Source: Actinomycetota bacterium
GTDB lineage: Bacteria; Actinomycetota; Thermoleophilia; Gaiellales; Gaiellaceae
NCBI GenBank assembly: GCA_013695295.1
Contig: JACDAS010000129.1
Location: 1-15,538 of the forward strand
Length of the DNA: 15,538 bases
Direction of reading: 5' to 3'
The notes under the pieces were generated by a model. It was not told where the DNA came from. It saw only the letters and a list, made by a program, of their open reading frames with translations, and made no database searches. Each line of letters begins with the position of its first letter. Position 1 is the first letter of the stretch. Both the position numbers and the translations under genes were made by a program. Shown piece after piece: positions 3,999 through 12,460 of the stretch.

Positions 3999-6917
3999 AT
4001 GGGTCTGACCCTGCTCACCGGGCCCGCGCACGCGGGCAAGGTGGCGCTCCTGCTCGAGGGCTACCTGGAGCGGCTGGACGACGAGCCAGTCCTCATCGTG
4101 CCGAACCGATCGGACGTCGAGAGCTGCGAGCGCGACCTGCTGCGCCGGGCCGGCGCGCTCGTCGGCGGGACGATCGGCACGTTCGACGACCTCTTCGAGC
4201 GGATCGCGGCGGCCGACCCGGCGCGGAGGACGGTGGCCAGGGACTCTCAGCGCGTGCTCGTGGCCCGGCGGGCGCTCGCCCGCGCCAGGCTCGGCTCCCT
4301 CGCGTCCTCGACACGGTTCGCCGGCTTCGTCGACGCCCTCCTCGGCGCGGTGGACGAGCTCCACGGGGCGCACGTTGAGCCCGAGCGGGTCGAGGGCGAC
4401 CTGGGCGCGATCTTCTCGGCCTACCGGGCCGAGCTCGACGCCCTCGGGCTCTGGGATCGGTCGCTGCTCCGCGCCCGCGCCGCCGAGCGGCTCGCTACCG
4501 ACCTCGGAGCCTGGCATGGCGAGCCGGTCTTTGCCTACGGGTTCGAGGACCTGACGGCCTCCGAGTGGGCGCTCGTCCGAGCCCTCTCGGGGCGAGCGGA
4601 CGTCACGGTCTCGATCCCGTACGAGCCTGGCCGGCCGGCCTTCGCCGCGCTCCGGGAGACGGTGGACGGGCTCGCCGGGCTCGCCGGAGGCCGGCTGCGC
4701 CAGCTGCCCCCACGCGCGCCCGGGCTCGCTCCGGGCGCGCTCGCCCACCTCGAGCGGACGCTCTTCGACGACCACAGGCCGGCGTCGCCCGCGATCGACG
4801 GTGCCGTCCGCTTCTTCGAGGGAGCCGGGCCGCGGGGTGCCCTCGAGCTGGTCGGCGAGGAGGTGCTCACGCTGATCCGCGGCGGTACCGCGCCGGAGCG
4901 AATTGCGCTCGTCTTCGGCTCGATCGAGCGCTGGCGGGCCCCGCTCGAGACGGCTTTCGGCACCCTCGGCGTCCCCTACGCCGTCGAGGGACGGCTCCGG
5001 CTCTCGCAGACCCCCTATGGCCAGGCGCTCCTAGCCCTGCTCCGCTTCGCCTGGCTCGGCGGCGGCCGCAGCGACCTCTACGGCTACCTCCGCTCGCCCT
5101 ACTCCGGCATCTCGCGTCAGGCCGTCGATTTCGTCGAGGGGCGCCTGCGCGGCAGGGCGGTCTCGAGCCCGGACCGGGTGGAGGAGGAGACGCAGCGGCT
5201 GCGCGGCGCCGCGCTTCCGGCTCTCGACGGCTTGCGGGCCGCGCGCTCACCGCTCGAGGGTGCGCGAATCCTTGCTCAGACGATGGTGCGGTCGGCGTAC
5301 GGGCTCGAGGCGCCGCCGGTTGACGAGGCTGCGCGCGAGACCCTGCAAGCACACGACGCGGCGCTCCGCGCCCTCGACGAGCTCGGGTCGTGGGAGCGAC
5401 TGGCCGGGGTCGCCGTCGACCGCGAGGACGTCGTCGGGGCGCTCGAGCACGCGCTCGTCCGAGGGTCCCCCGCCGGAGAGCGCGGACGGGTCGCCGTGCT
5501 CGATCTGCTGCGCGCGCGGACACGGCGGTTCGACGCGGTGTTCGTGCTCGGTCTGGAGGAGGGGGTGTTGCCCCGTCGGGGCCAGCCGACGCCGTTCCTC
5601 GACGACGAGCGCCGCGAGCGCCTCTCCCCGCGACTGCGGCGGCCGGACCCGGTCGACCGCGACCGCTATCTCTTCTACACGGCCTGCACGCGCGCGACGC
5701 GTCGCCTCTACCTCGTTCGCGAGGCCGCGAGTGACGAGGGTGTTCCGCGCGATGCCGGATCCTTCTGGGAGGAGGTGCGGGGCCTGTACGACCGCGAGGA
5801 GGTCGCCCGCTGGACGCGGCGGCGCCCGCTCTCGCAGCTCACCTGGCCGCTCGAGTCCGCGCCGACGGAGCGCGAGCGGTTGCGGGCGCTCGCGACCCTT
5901 GCGGCGAACGAGGCGGGCGCGGCAGCCTCCCTTGCTAGGGCGAACGGCTGGGAGCGCCGGCTCGACCGCGCCCGCTCGGCATTCGAGCGCCGGACGCAGC
6001 TCCGCCATCCGGCCGTGCTCGAGGCGCTCGCGAGCCGCCTCACCTTCAACGTCACCGAGCTCGAGCGGTACGCCGACTGCTCGCAGGCCTGGTTCGTCGA
6101 GCGCTATCTCGATCCGAAGACGATCGACGCGGAGGTGGACGCGAAGCTCAAGGGCTCGGTCGCCCACAACGCGCTGCACAAGTTCTTCGGCCGGCTGCCG
6201 AAGGAGGTCGGCTCGGAGCGGGTGGAGCCCGAGCGGCTGGACGAGGCGCTCGCGCTGATGGGCCGCTGCCTGGACGAAGCGGTCCAGGGCATCCGGATGG
6301 AGCTCTCCGGGCTGCAACGGCGCGAGCTTCGCCAGACCCTGGCGCGCGACCTCGAGCAGCTCGTCCGGCTCGAGGCCGAGAGCGAGCTCGCGCTGGTTCC
6401 GCGGCGCTTCGAGGTCTCCTTCGGCTCGGAGCGCTCCGCGCCGGAGCTGCAGCGGGGCCTCGACCTCGGCGGGATCAAGCTCTCGGGGAAGATCGACCGG
6501 ATCGACGTCGATCCCCACAGCGCCAGCGGGATCGTCGTCGACTACAAGTCGGGCCGCAGCGCCCACTCCGCGGTCGAGATCGAGAAGGAGCTCCGCCTCC
6601 AGGTCCCGCTCTACATGCTCGTTCTCCGCGACCTCGTGGGAATGGAGCCGCTCGGCGGCGTGTACCGGCCGCTCGGGGGTGACCGCAAGCCGCGCGGCCT
6701 GCTCCGCGCCAGCGCGAAAGCCGGCTCGCTGCCGGGGTTCTCCCACAACGACTACCTCGACGAGGACGCCTTCTGGGTGCAGGTGGAAGGTGCCCGCGAG
6801 ACGGGAAGGGCGCTCGCCGAGCGGATCCGAGCCGGGGACGTGCGCCACGATCCGAAGGGCGGGGACTGTCCCGCCTGGTGCGACCTCTGGACCGTCTGCC
6901 GGGTGCCGCGCGCGTGA
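3999..6917 (+). CDS. addB: AddB-like subunit of ATP-dependent helicase-nuclease, PD-(D/E)XK nuclease with Fe-S cysteines
   Basis: A 972-residue protein, somewhat shorter than Bacillus AddB. Its N-terminal half is a decayed UvrD-type fold: GPAHAGKV (8-15) keeps the Walker A Gly and Lys but has Val for the usual Ser/Thr, and the strand after VFAYGFEDLT (177-186) lacks a DExx box. FDAVFVLGLEEGVLP (511-525) and YTACTRATRRLYLV (560-573) resemble motifs V and VI. The C-terminal nuclease has D833 (GKIDRID), D848-Y-K850 and Q868 (LQVPLYMLVL). C694 with C957, C961 and C967 matches the AddB iron-sulfur cysteines, although the spacing is Cx3Cx5C instead of Cx2Cx5C. With AddA it should resect double-strand breaks for RecA-mediated repair, probably as the non-motor nuclease and recognition subunit. 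It overlaps the downstream gene by 4 bases. An alternative name is PD-(D/E)XK nuclease family protein. Confidence 0.87.
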   Translation: MGLTLLTGPAHAGKVALLLEGYLERLDDEPVLIVPNRSDVESCERDLLRRAGALVGGTIGTFDDLFERIAAADPARRTVARDSQRVLVARRALARARLGSLASSTRFAGFVDALLGAVDELHGAHVEPERVEGDLGAIFSAYRAELDALGLWDRSLLRARAAERLATDLGAWHGEPVFAYGFEDLTASEWALVRALSGRADVTVSIPYEPGRPAFAALRETVDGLAGLAGGRLRQLPPRAPGLAPGALAHLERTLFDDHRPASPAIDGAVRFFEGAGPRGALELVGEEVLTLIRGGTAPERIALVFGSIERWRAPLETAFGTLGVPYAVEGRLRLSQTPYGQALLALLRFAWLGGGRSDLYGYLRSPYSGISRQAVDFVEGRLRGRAVSSPDRVEEETQRLRGAALPALDGLRAARSPLEGARILAQTMVRSAYGLEAPPVDEAARETLQAHDAALRALDELGSWERLAGVAVDREDVVGALEHALVRGSPAGERGRVAVLDLLRARTRRFDAVFVLGLEEGVLPRRGQPTPFLDDERRERLSPRLRRPDPVDRDRYLFYTACTRATRRLYLVREAASDEGVPRDAGSFWEEVRGLYDREEVARWTRRRPLSQLTWPLESAPTERERLRALATLAANEAGAAASLARANGWERRLDRARSAFERRTQLRHPAVLEALASRLTFNVTELERYADCSQAWFVERYLDPKTIDAEVDAKLKGSVAHNALHKFFGRLPKEVGSERVEPERLDEALALMGRCLDEAVQGIRMELSGLQRRELRQTLARDLEQLVRLEAESELALVPRRFEVSFGSERSAPELQRGLDLGGIKLSGKIDRIDVDPHSASGIVVDYKSGRSAHSAVEIEKELRLQVPLYMLVLRDLVGMEPLGGVYRPLGGDRKPRGLLRASAKAGSLPGFSHNDYLDEDAFWVQVEGARETGRALAERIRAGDVRHDPKGGDCPAWCDLWTVCRVPRA

Positions 6918-9900
6918 CGGCCTGGACTCCGAATCCCGAGCAGCGCGCGGCAATCGAGGCCCGGGGGCGCGTTCTCCTCTCGGCGGGCGCCGGCACCGGC
7001 AAGACCGCAGTTCTGGTCGAGCGCTTCGCGAGGGCGGTGTGCGACGAGGGCCTCGACGTCGACTCGGTGCTCGCGATCACGTACACGAGGCGCGCCGCGG
7101 GCGAGCTCCGCGGCCGGATCCGCGCTGCGCTACTCGAGCGAGGTCGGCACGACCTGGCCCGTGAGCTCGACGGGGCCTGGATCTCGACGATCCACGGCTT
7201 CTGCAACCGGCTCCTCAAGTCGTACCCCTTCGCGGCGGGGCTCGATCCGCGCTTCCGCGAGCTCGACGAAGCCCAGGGCTCGGTCGTGCGGAGCGAGGCC
7301 TTCGAGCGCGCTCTCACGGACTTCTGCTCGAGCGACGAGCCGGCGAGGCTCGCGCTGCTGGCCTCCTACGGCTCGCGGCGGCTGCGGACGATGCTGATCG
7401 GCGTCTACGAGACGCTGCGCTCGGCCGGGCGCGAGCTCGTGCTCTCGCTCGGGGAGGCCAGGTCGCTCCCCGAGCGCCTCGGGGAGCTGGTCGAGGCGGC
7501 TCGCTGCCTGGCCGCGGACGCCGCGGCGACCGAGGCCCAGATCGCGGCGGCCCGCGGGCTGCTCGATCTCCTCGACCGCGACCCCATTCCCGACCGCCTG
7601 CTCGACCTCACCGCCTTCCGGACGCGCGGCGAGCGTGCGGCGAGCTTCGAGGAGGCCCGTCGCGGCGTCGAGCAGGCTGCGCTCGACCGGCTCGCGGCAC
7701 GGGACCGCGATCTCCTCCAGGAGCTCCTCGAACGCTTCGCCGGCGAGTATGCGGCCGCGAAGGAGCGCGAGTCGCTGGTCGACTTCGAGGATCTCCAGCT
7801 GCGCGCGCGCGACCTGCTGCGAGACCACCCTGAGGTTCGCGAGCGCGAGCAGCTCCGCTTCCGGTCGATCATGGTCGACGAGTTCCAGGACACGAACCGG
7901 CTTCAGTGCGAGCTCGTCGACCTGCTCGCGGGCGGCCCCTCGACCCCGGAGCTCTTCTTCGTCGGCGACGAGTTCCAGTCGATCTACGGCTTCCGGCACG
8001 CGGACGTCCAGGTGTTCCGGGAGCGGCGGGAGCGGGAGGGCGGCGGTCTCGCGCTCACGCGCAACTACCGGTCGCGTCCCGAGGTGCTCGCGGCCGTGAA
8101 CCACCTCTTCGAGGCGGACTTCGGCGAGGGCTTCCAGCCGCTCGCCGCCTCCGCCGAGTTCCCCGACCCCGTGTTCGGGCATCCGGTCGAGCTGTTGGTC
8201 ACGGACAAGTCGACCTATGCCGAGACCGGCGTCCACTGGCGGCGAGGCGAGGCGAGGCACATCGCCCGGCGGGTCAGGGAGCTCGTCGACTCGGGGGCCG
8301 CGGCGCCCGGGGAGATCGTGCTCCTGTTCGCGGCGGGCACGGACGCGGAATGGTACGAGGAGGAGCTCCGCCGCCAGGGCCTGCCGACGTCCCGTGCGAC
8401 CGGGCGCGGCTACTTCGGCCAGCAGCAGGTCGTCGACGTCCTCTCGTACCTGAGGCTGCTCCACAACCGCTACGACGACCAGGCCCTGCTGACGGTGCTC
8501 GCGTCACCTTTCGTGGGCGTCTCGAACGACGCGCTCGTGCTGATCCGCCGCGCCGCGCCGCGCCGGCCCCTCTTCACGGCGATCGAGCGCGTGCTGCCGC
8601 CGGAGCTCGACGAGCGAGACGCCCAGCTGCTGCGTGCGTTCAGACAGCGGTACGAGCGCCTCGTCTCGGCCTCGACGCGGCTCTCGCTCGAGCGGCTCTG
8701 CGAGCTCGTCGTCGGCGAGCACGACTACGACCTCGCGGTTCTCGCCCAGTGGGACGGCCGCAGGCGCTTTGCCAACATCCGCAAGCTCGCCAGGCTCGCC
8801 CGGTCGTACGAGGAGCTGCGCGGGCCGGACATCGAGGGCTTCGTCCGCTTCGTGCGGGACCAGGAGGCTCTCGGGGCGAGGGAGCTCGAAGCCGTCGCCG
8901 AGGAGGAGGGGGCCGACGCCGTGCGGCTGCTGACGATCCATGCGGCGAAGGGCCTCGAGTTCAAGGTGGTCGTCGTCGCAGACGCGGGGCGGGACCGCCA
9001 GCCGCCCTCGGGCGACGACATCCTCGCCCTCTCGGACGGGCGCTTCGGCTTCCGGGTCGCCGATCCGCTCACGAGCGTCAGGCGCGCCGCCTTCGCGTAC
9101 GAGGACGTGAAGGAGCGGCTCGTCCAGGAGGAGCGCGAGGAGCGGCTTCGCCTCTACTACGTCGCCATGACCCGCGCGATCGATCGCCTGATCGTCTCGG
9201 GCGCGATCGACCCCGGTCGCCCCGCCGAGGCGCAGACGCCGATCGGCTGGGTGCTCGGGCGGCTCGACGCCGAGGCAGAGCTGGCCGGCGCGCTCGAGGA
9301 GCCCGTCGAGCTCGAGCGCGGCGCGGCGCGGCTCCTGGTCCGGGTCGACCGCTACCGCCCCGAGCTCCACGTGCCGCCGGCCGAGCCCGAGCGGGCCGCG
9401 GAGCCGGAGACGGGGCAGCTCGTCCTCTTCTCGGCGTTGCCGGAGCCGGCGCGCTCGCCCGCGCTCACGCTTCCCCCGCTCGAGCCCGTCCCGCCCGCGC
9501 CGGCGCACGCGCTCCGGAGCCTGTCCTACAGCGCCCTCGCCCTCTTCGGGACCTGCTCGTACCGCTACTACGCCGAGCGGGTCGCCGGACTGCGTCCGAC
9601 CGACGCCGGCCGGGGTGATCGTTCCGACCGCCCCGGCCTCGCCGCCACCGAGGTGGGGGACGCCGTGCACCGTCTGCTCGAGCTCGTCGCTCTGCACGCG
9701 CCGAAGCCGCCGGACACAGAGCTCGTGCGGGCCTGGTATCCCGCCGTCTCCGACGAGGAGCTCGAGCGAATCGGGTCGCTCGTCGAGGCCTACTGCGAGT
9801 CGGACCTCGCGGCCCGCGTCGCGGCGCTCGAAGACGCCCGGCCCGAGCGCTCCTTCGCCTTCGAGCACGACGGCGTGCTTCTGCACGGCAGGCTCGACGT

Positions 9901-10297
9901 GCTCCACCGTGGCGGCGAGCGCGCCCTGGTCGTCGACTACAAGACGAACGTCCTCGGCGAGTCGTCCCCGGAGGAAATCGTCGAGTCGGAGTACGGGCTG
10001 CAGCGGCTCGTCTACGCTCTCGCCCTCCTGCGCGGGGGCGCGAAAGAGGTCGAGGTCGCCTACCAGTTCCTCGAGCGGCCGGCAGAGGTCGTCTCGTGCG
10101 TGTTCGGCCGCGCCGACGTGCCAGAGCTGGAAGGCGTTCTCTCGAAGGCGATCGCGGCGATCCAGGCCGGTGGGTTCCACCCGTCGCCGAGCGAGTTCGC
10201 CTGCCGGACGTGCCCGGCCCTCGACGTCGTGTGCGCCGGGCCGAGGTTGCGCGGGCGCGCCGAGCAAGAGCCCGCAGCCACCGCCGCCCTCGCCTGA
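6914..10297 (+). CDS. addA: AddA-like UvrD-family helicase-nuclease subunit
   Basis: A 1127-residue protein starting at a GTG that overlaps the addB stop (GTGA), so it is translationally coupled. It has a full superfamily 1A motor: Walker A GAGTGKT (25-31), Ia (AITYTRRAAGE, 55-65), STIHGFCNRLL (91-101), DEFQDTN (322-328), VGDEFQSIYGFRHAD (350-364), NYRSRPE (384-390), TIHAAKGLEFKVVVVAD (674-690) and YYVAMTRAIDRLIV (748-761). The C-terminal RecB-type nuclease has D995 (GRLDVL), D1008-Y-K1010 (VVDYKTN) and Q1030 (LQRLVYALALL). C881, C1097, C1100 and C1107 form an Fe-S-like quartet, which the textbook Bacillus AddA lacks. A Pro/Glu-rich linker (about 815-865) joins motor and nuclease. It should supply ATP-driven unwinding and one of the two nuclease sites in break resection. 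Actinobacterial AdnB is the alternative family name. Confidence 0.92.
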   Translation: MTAWTPNPEQRAAIEARGRVLLSAGAGTGKTAVLVERFARAVCDEGLDVDSVLAITYTRRAAGELRGRIRAALLERGRHDLARELDGAWISTIHGFCNRLLKSYPFAAGLDPRFRELDEAQGSVVRSEAFERALTDFCSSDEPARLALLASYGSRRLRTMLIGVYETLRSAGRELVLSLGEARSLPERLGELVEAARCLAADAAATEAQIAAARGLLDLLDRDPIPDRLLDLTAFRTRGERAASFEEARRGVEQAALDRLAARDRDLLQELLERFAGEYAAAKERESLVDFEDLQLRARDLLRDHPEVREREQLRFRSIMVDEFQDTNRLQCELVDLLAGGPSTPELFFVGDEFQSIYGFRHADVQVFRERREREGGGLALTRNYRSRPEVLAAVNHLFEADFGEGFQPLAASAEFPDPVFGHPVELLVTDKSTYAETGVHWRRGEARHIARRVRELVDSGAAAPGEIVLLFAAGTDAEWYEEELRRQGLPTSRATGRGYFGQQQVVDVLSYLRLLHNRYDDQALLTVLASPFVGVSNDALVLIRRAAPRRPLFTAIERVLPPELDERDAQLLRAFRQRYERLVSASTRLSLERLCELVVGEHDYDLAVLAQWDGRRRFANIRKLARLARSYEELRGPDIEGFVRFVRDQEALGARELEAVAEEEGADAVRLLTIHAAKGLEFKVVVVADAGRDRQPPSGDDILALSDGRFGFRVADPLTSVRRAAFAYEDVKERLVQEEREERLRLYYVAMTRAIDRLIVSGAIDPGRPAEAQTPIGWVLGRLDAEAELAGALEEPVELERGAARLLVRVDRYRPELHVPPAEPERAAEPETGQLVLFSALPEPARSPALTLPPLEPVPPAPAHALRSLSYSALALFGTCSYRYYAERVAGLRPTDAGRGDRSDRPGLAATEVGDAVHRLLELVALHAPKPPDTELVRAWYPAVSDEELERIGSLVEAYCESDLAARVAALEDARPERSFAFEHDGVLLHGRLDVLHRGGERALVVDYKTNVLGESSPEEIVESEYGLQRLVYALALLRGGAKEVEVAYQFLERPAEVVSCVFGRADVPELEGVLSKAIAAIQAGGFHPSPSEFACRTCPALDVVCAGPRLRGRAEQEPAATAALA

Positions 10298-10315
10298 CCT
10301 AGGACGCGGGATTCC

Positions 10316-10984
10316 TTGCCGCGGAGCTACGTGCACGAGGCGCGCCGGCGCGTGGGGCGACGGCGCGCGCGGATCGGACCGATCGTCGAGCGCCTCGTCG
10401 CCGAGCACCCGGATGCGACGATCGCGCTTCGCTTCCACTCGGACCTCGAACTGCTCGTCTCCGTGATGCTCTCGGCGCAGACGACCGACGTGAATGTCAA
10501 CAAGGTGACGCCCCTCCTATTCGCCAAGTACCGCGGCCCGGAGGACTACCTCGCGGTCCCCGCAGAGGAGCTCGAGCGCGACATCTTCCAGACCGGCTTC
10601 TACCGGCAGAAGGCAAGGGCGATTCGCGGGACGATGCGCCTGCTGATCGACGAGTTCGGCGGCGAGGTCCCGCGGCGGCTCGAGGAGCTCGTCCGCCTGC
10701 CCGGGGTCGCGCGGAAAACCGCGAACGTGGTGGCAGCCGAGCGTGGTGAGGCGCAGGGAATCGTCGTCGACACGCACGTACGGCGGCTCTCGCAGCGGCT
10801 CGGTCTCACTCGCCGCGAGGATCCCGTGAGGATCGAGCTCGACCTCCAGCGCCTCGTCCCTCGGCGCGACTGGGGCCGGCTCCCGCACCTGCTGATCTGG
10901 CACGGGCGCCGAGTCTGCGTCGCGCGCCGGCCACGCTGCGAGAGCTGCGCCCTCAGCGACCTCTGCCCGTCGAGCCGGGTGTAG
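10316..10984 (+). CDS. nth: Endonuclease III (DNA glycosylase/AP lyase)
   Basis: A 222-residue HhH-GPD glycosylase that removes oxidised pyrimidines and cuts at the abasic site in base-excision repair. The helix-hairpin-helix LPGVARKTANVV (128-139) holds the catalytic lysine K134. D152 (VDTHVRRLSQRLGL) is the catalytic aspartate. C201-x6-C208-x2-C211-x5-C217 is the classic 4Fe-4S loop. LSAQTTDVNVN (52-62) is the conserved substrate-pocket segment. The start is uncertain. The TTG at 10316 has only a distant AGGA (10301-10304), whereas an in-frame GTG at 10331 has GGAG 4 bases upstream and would drop five residues. It lies 18 bases after addA on the same strand, so it probably belongs to the same transcript and continues the repair theme. 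Confidence 0.94.
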   Translation: MPRSYVHEARRRVGRRRARIGPIVERLVAEHPDATIALRFHSDLELLVSVMLSAQTTDVNVNKVTPLLFAKYRGPEDYLAVPAEELERDIFQTGFYRQKARAIRGTMRLLIDEFGGEVPRRLEELVRLPGVARKTANVVAAERGEAQGIVVDTHVRRLSQRLGLTRREDPVRIELDLQRLVPRRDWGRLPHLLIWHGRRVCVARRPRCESCALSDLCPSSRV

Positions 10985-10993
10985 CTCTTGGCG

Positions 10994-11446
10994 CTACGTG
11001 CGCGGAGCAAGCGCGACGAGCAGGCCGCCGTCCGCGTCGTAGGCGGGGAAGAAGTCCGCCATCACGTTCTTGCGCTGCCCGCCGCGGGTCTGCAGCTCGA
11101 GTGTCTCCCCGAGTCTCCGGACGCCCCACTCCAGCGCGAGCCTGACGGGGCTCTGCTCGGCCTCGAAGCCCGCAAGGCCCAGCCCTTCGACGACGTCCTT
11201 TCCCATCAGGTCCGCATCGCGGTAGCCGGTGAGCTCGAAGACGCCCCGACCGGCGGCGAGCACGCGCCCGCCCGCGTCGCAGGCGACGAGCCCCGAGCCG
11301 GGGGCCGGGTAGTAGTCGTCCATCAGCTCGAACAGAAAGCCGAAGCCGCAGTGCTGGCAGGCCACCGCCTGGTCGTCCAGGAGGCTCTCCGCGCGGTCCG
11401 CGTCGATCGAGCGGTCTTTGCAGTTCGGGCAGATGAAGTACGGCAT
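10994..11446 (-). CDS. Zinc-ribbon plus PAS-domain protein
   Basis: A 150-residue protein. The N-terminus carries two CxxC pairs, C6-x-x-C9 (FICPNCKD) and C30-x-x-C33 (ACQHCGFGF), a likely zinc ribbon. Residues about 52-147 read as a compact PAS domain: GLVACDAGGRVLAAGRGVFE (52-71), LTGYRDADLMGKDVV (72-86), a helix, then strands ELQTRGGQRKNVMADFFP (117-134) and GGLLVALAP (140-148). No kinase, cyclase or DNA-binding domain is attached, so it is a stand-alone sensor or adaptor module. The start ATG has AGGGG just upstream and lies 6 bases after the trxB stop, so it is co-transcribed and co-translated with thioredoxin reductase. A redox- or ligand-sensing role is inferred only from that context. 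The gene family is not recognised. Confidence 0.8.
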   Translation of the reverse strand: MPYFICPNCKDRSIDADRAESLLDDQAVACQHCGFGFLFELMDDYYPAPGSGLVACDAGGRVLAAGRGVFELTGYRDADLMGKDVVEGLGLAGFEAEQSPVRLALEWGVRRLGETLELQTRGGQRKNVMADFFPAYDADGGLLVALAPRT

Positions 11447-11452
11447 CTGCCC

Positions 11453-12439
11453 CTAGACCTCTGCAGGCTCGCTCCGGGGGGCGGTCGACGCCGTTCCTGG
11501 GTGGCCTTCGCGGGCGGCGAGGAAGCGCTCGGCGTCGAGCGCGGCCATGCACCCCGATCCGGCCGCCGTCACGGCCTGCCGGTACACGTGGTCCTGCACG
11601 TCGCCCGCCGCGAAGACGCCCGCGACGTTGGTCTCGGTCGACCCGGGCCGCGTCACGAGGTAACCGGCGTCGTCGTGGTCCAGCTGGTCGAGGAAGAGCT
11701 TCGTGCTGGGGTCGTGCCCGATCGCCACGAAGAGCCCCTGCGCGTCGACCTCGTGCGTCTCGCCGGTCCGGACATCCTGGTAGCGGACGCCGGTGACGCC
11801 GGAGGCCCCGCCGAGGACCTCCTCGACAACGGCATTCGTGACGAACTCGATCTTCTCGCTCGCCCGGGCGCGGTCGAGCATGATCGGCGAGGCCCTGAAC
11901 TCGTCGCGGCGGTGAAGGATGATCACGCGGCTCGCGAACTTCGTCAGGAAGGTCGCTTCCTCCATCGCCGAGTCGCCGCCGCCGACGACGACGACGACCT
12001 TCTCCCTGAAGAAGGAGGCGTCGCACACGGCGCAGTACGAGACCCCCCGCCCCTGGAGTTGCTGCTCCGACGGGAGGCCGAGCTGGCGTGCGTTCGCCCC
12101 GGTGGCGACGATCACCGTCTCGGTCCGGTGCTCCGCGTCGTCGACGTAGACCCGAAACGGGTGGGAGGAGAAGTCGACACGGGCCACGTCGTCGGTGACG
12201 AACTCGGCGCCGAAACGCTCGGCCTGGGAGCGGAAGTCGCGCATCATCTCGGGTCCCATGATCCCCTCCGGGTAGCCCGGGTAGTTCTCGACGTCGCTCG
12301 TGATCATCAGCTGCCCACCCCAGGCGAAGCCCTCGATCACGAGCGGCCGCAGGTTTGCGCGCGCGGCGTAGAGGGCGGCGGTGTATCCCGCCGGCCCGCC
12401 ACCGATCACGATCACCTGCCGGATCTCGTCTGTAGCCAT
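11453..12439 (-). CDS. trxB: Thioredoxin reductase (NADPH)
   Basis: A 328-residue low-molecular-weight flavoprotein disulfide reductase. It has FAD-binding GGGPAG (13-18), the redox-active CAVC (136-139) inside the NADPH domain, NADPH-binding GGGDSAMEEA (153-162), HRRDEFRAS (176-184) whose arginines contact the NADPH 2'-phosphate, and a C-terminal FAD motif FAAGDVQDHVYRQAV (276-290). It passes electrons from NADPH through FAD to thioredoxin in the cytoplasm. No thioredoxin gene is visible here. The ATG at 12439 gives the normal family start (GGGPAG near residue 13). The longer frame up to 12781 would run through the DUF488 gene and is rejected. The Ala/Pro/Glu-rich tail (about 310-328) extends a little beyond the conserved core. 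The zinc-ribbon/PAS gene follows by 6 bases and the DUF488 gene precedes by 59 bases. Confidence 0.95.
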   Translation of the reverse strand: MATDEIRQVIVIGGGPAGYTAALYAARANLRPLVIEGFAWGGQLMITSDVENYPGYPEGIMGPEMMRDFRSQAERFGAEFVTDDVARVDFSSHPFRVYVDDAEHRTETVIVATGANARQLGLPSEQQLQGRGVSYCAVCDASFFREKVVVVVGGGDSAMEEATFLTKFASRVIILHRRDEFRASPIMLDRARASEKIEFVTNAVVEEVLGGASGVTGVRYQDVRTGETHEVDAQGLFVAIGHDPSTKLFLDQLDHDDAGYLVTRPGSTETNVAGVFAAGDVQDHVYRQAVTAAGSGCMAALDAERFLAAREGHPGTASTAPRSEPAEV

Positions 12440-12445
12440 CCTTGT

Positions 12446-12451
12446 ATTTAA
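12446..12451 (-). promoter_or_regulatory. Candidate -10 box of trxB
   Basis: On the minus strand TTAAAT lies 6 bases before the ATG (the overlapping TAAATA is an alternative) in an AT-rich pocket within very GC-rich DNA. The AAGG that directly abuts the ATG is too close to act as a Shine-Dalgarno. A leaderless trxB mRNA with its own promoter is therefore plausible. Confidence 0.35.
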
Positions 12452-12460
12452 CGCGCTGTT

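Noticed and set aside
5247..6953. Long minus-strand frame antisense to addB
   Set aside because: Compositional shadow. The plus strand encodes an AddB-like nuclease with intact motifs.
8241..8258. Triple GGCGA tandem repeat inside addA
   Set aside because: Only 18 bases. It encodes ordinary in-frame residues between conserved motifs, with no sign of slippage or frame change.
3999..10297. Frequent GAGCTCGTC-like octamers as possible Chi sites for AddAB
   Set aside because: They follow from common Glu-Leu-Val codon runs in both genes and their protein frames. No strand bias can be judged from one window.
8504..10438. Long minus-strand frame antisense to addA
   Set aside because: Compositional shadow of the helicase/nuclease gene; no recognisable domain.
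10981..10997. GTAGC/GCTAC inverted repeat between nth and the zinc-ribbon/PAS gene as a bidirectional terminator
   Set aside because: Only 5 bp with a 7-base loop and no T-run. The arms are mainly the two stop codons, so this is likely coincidence.
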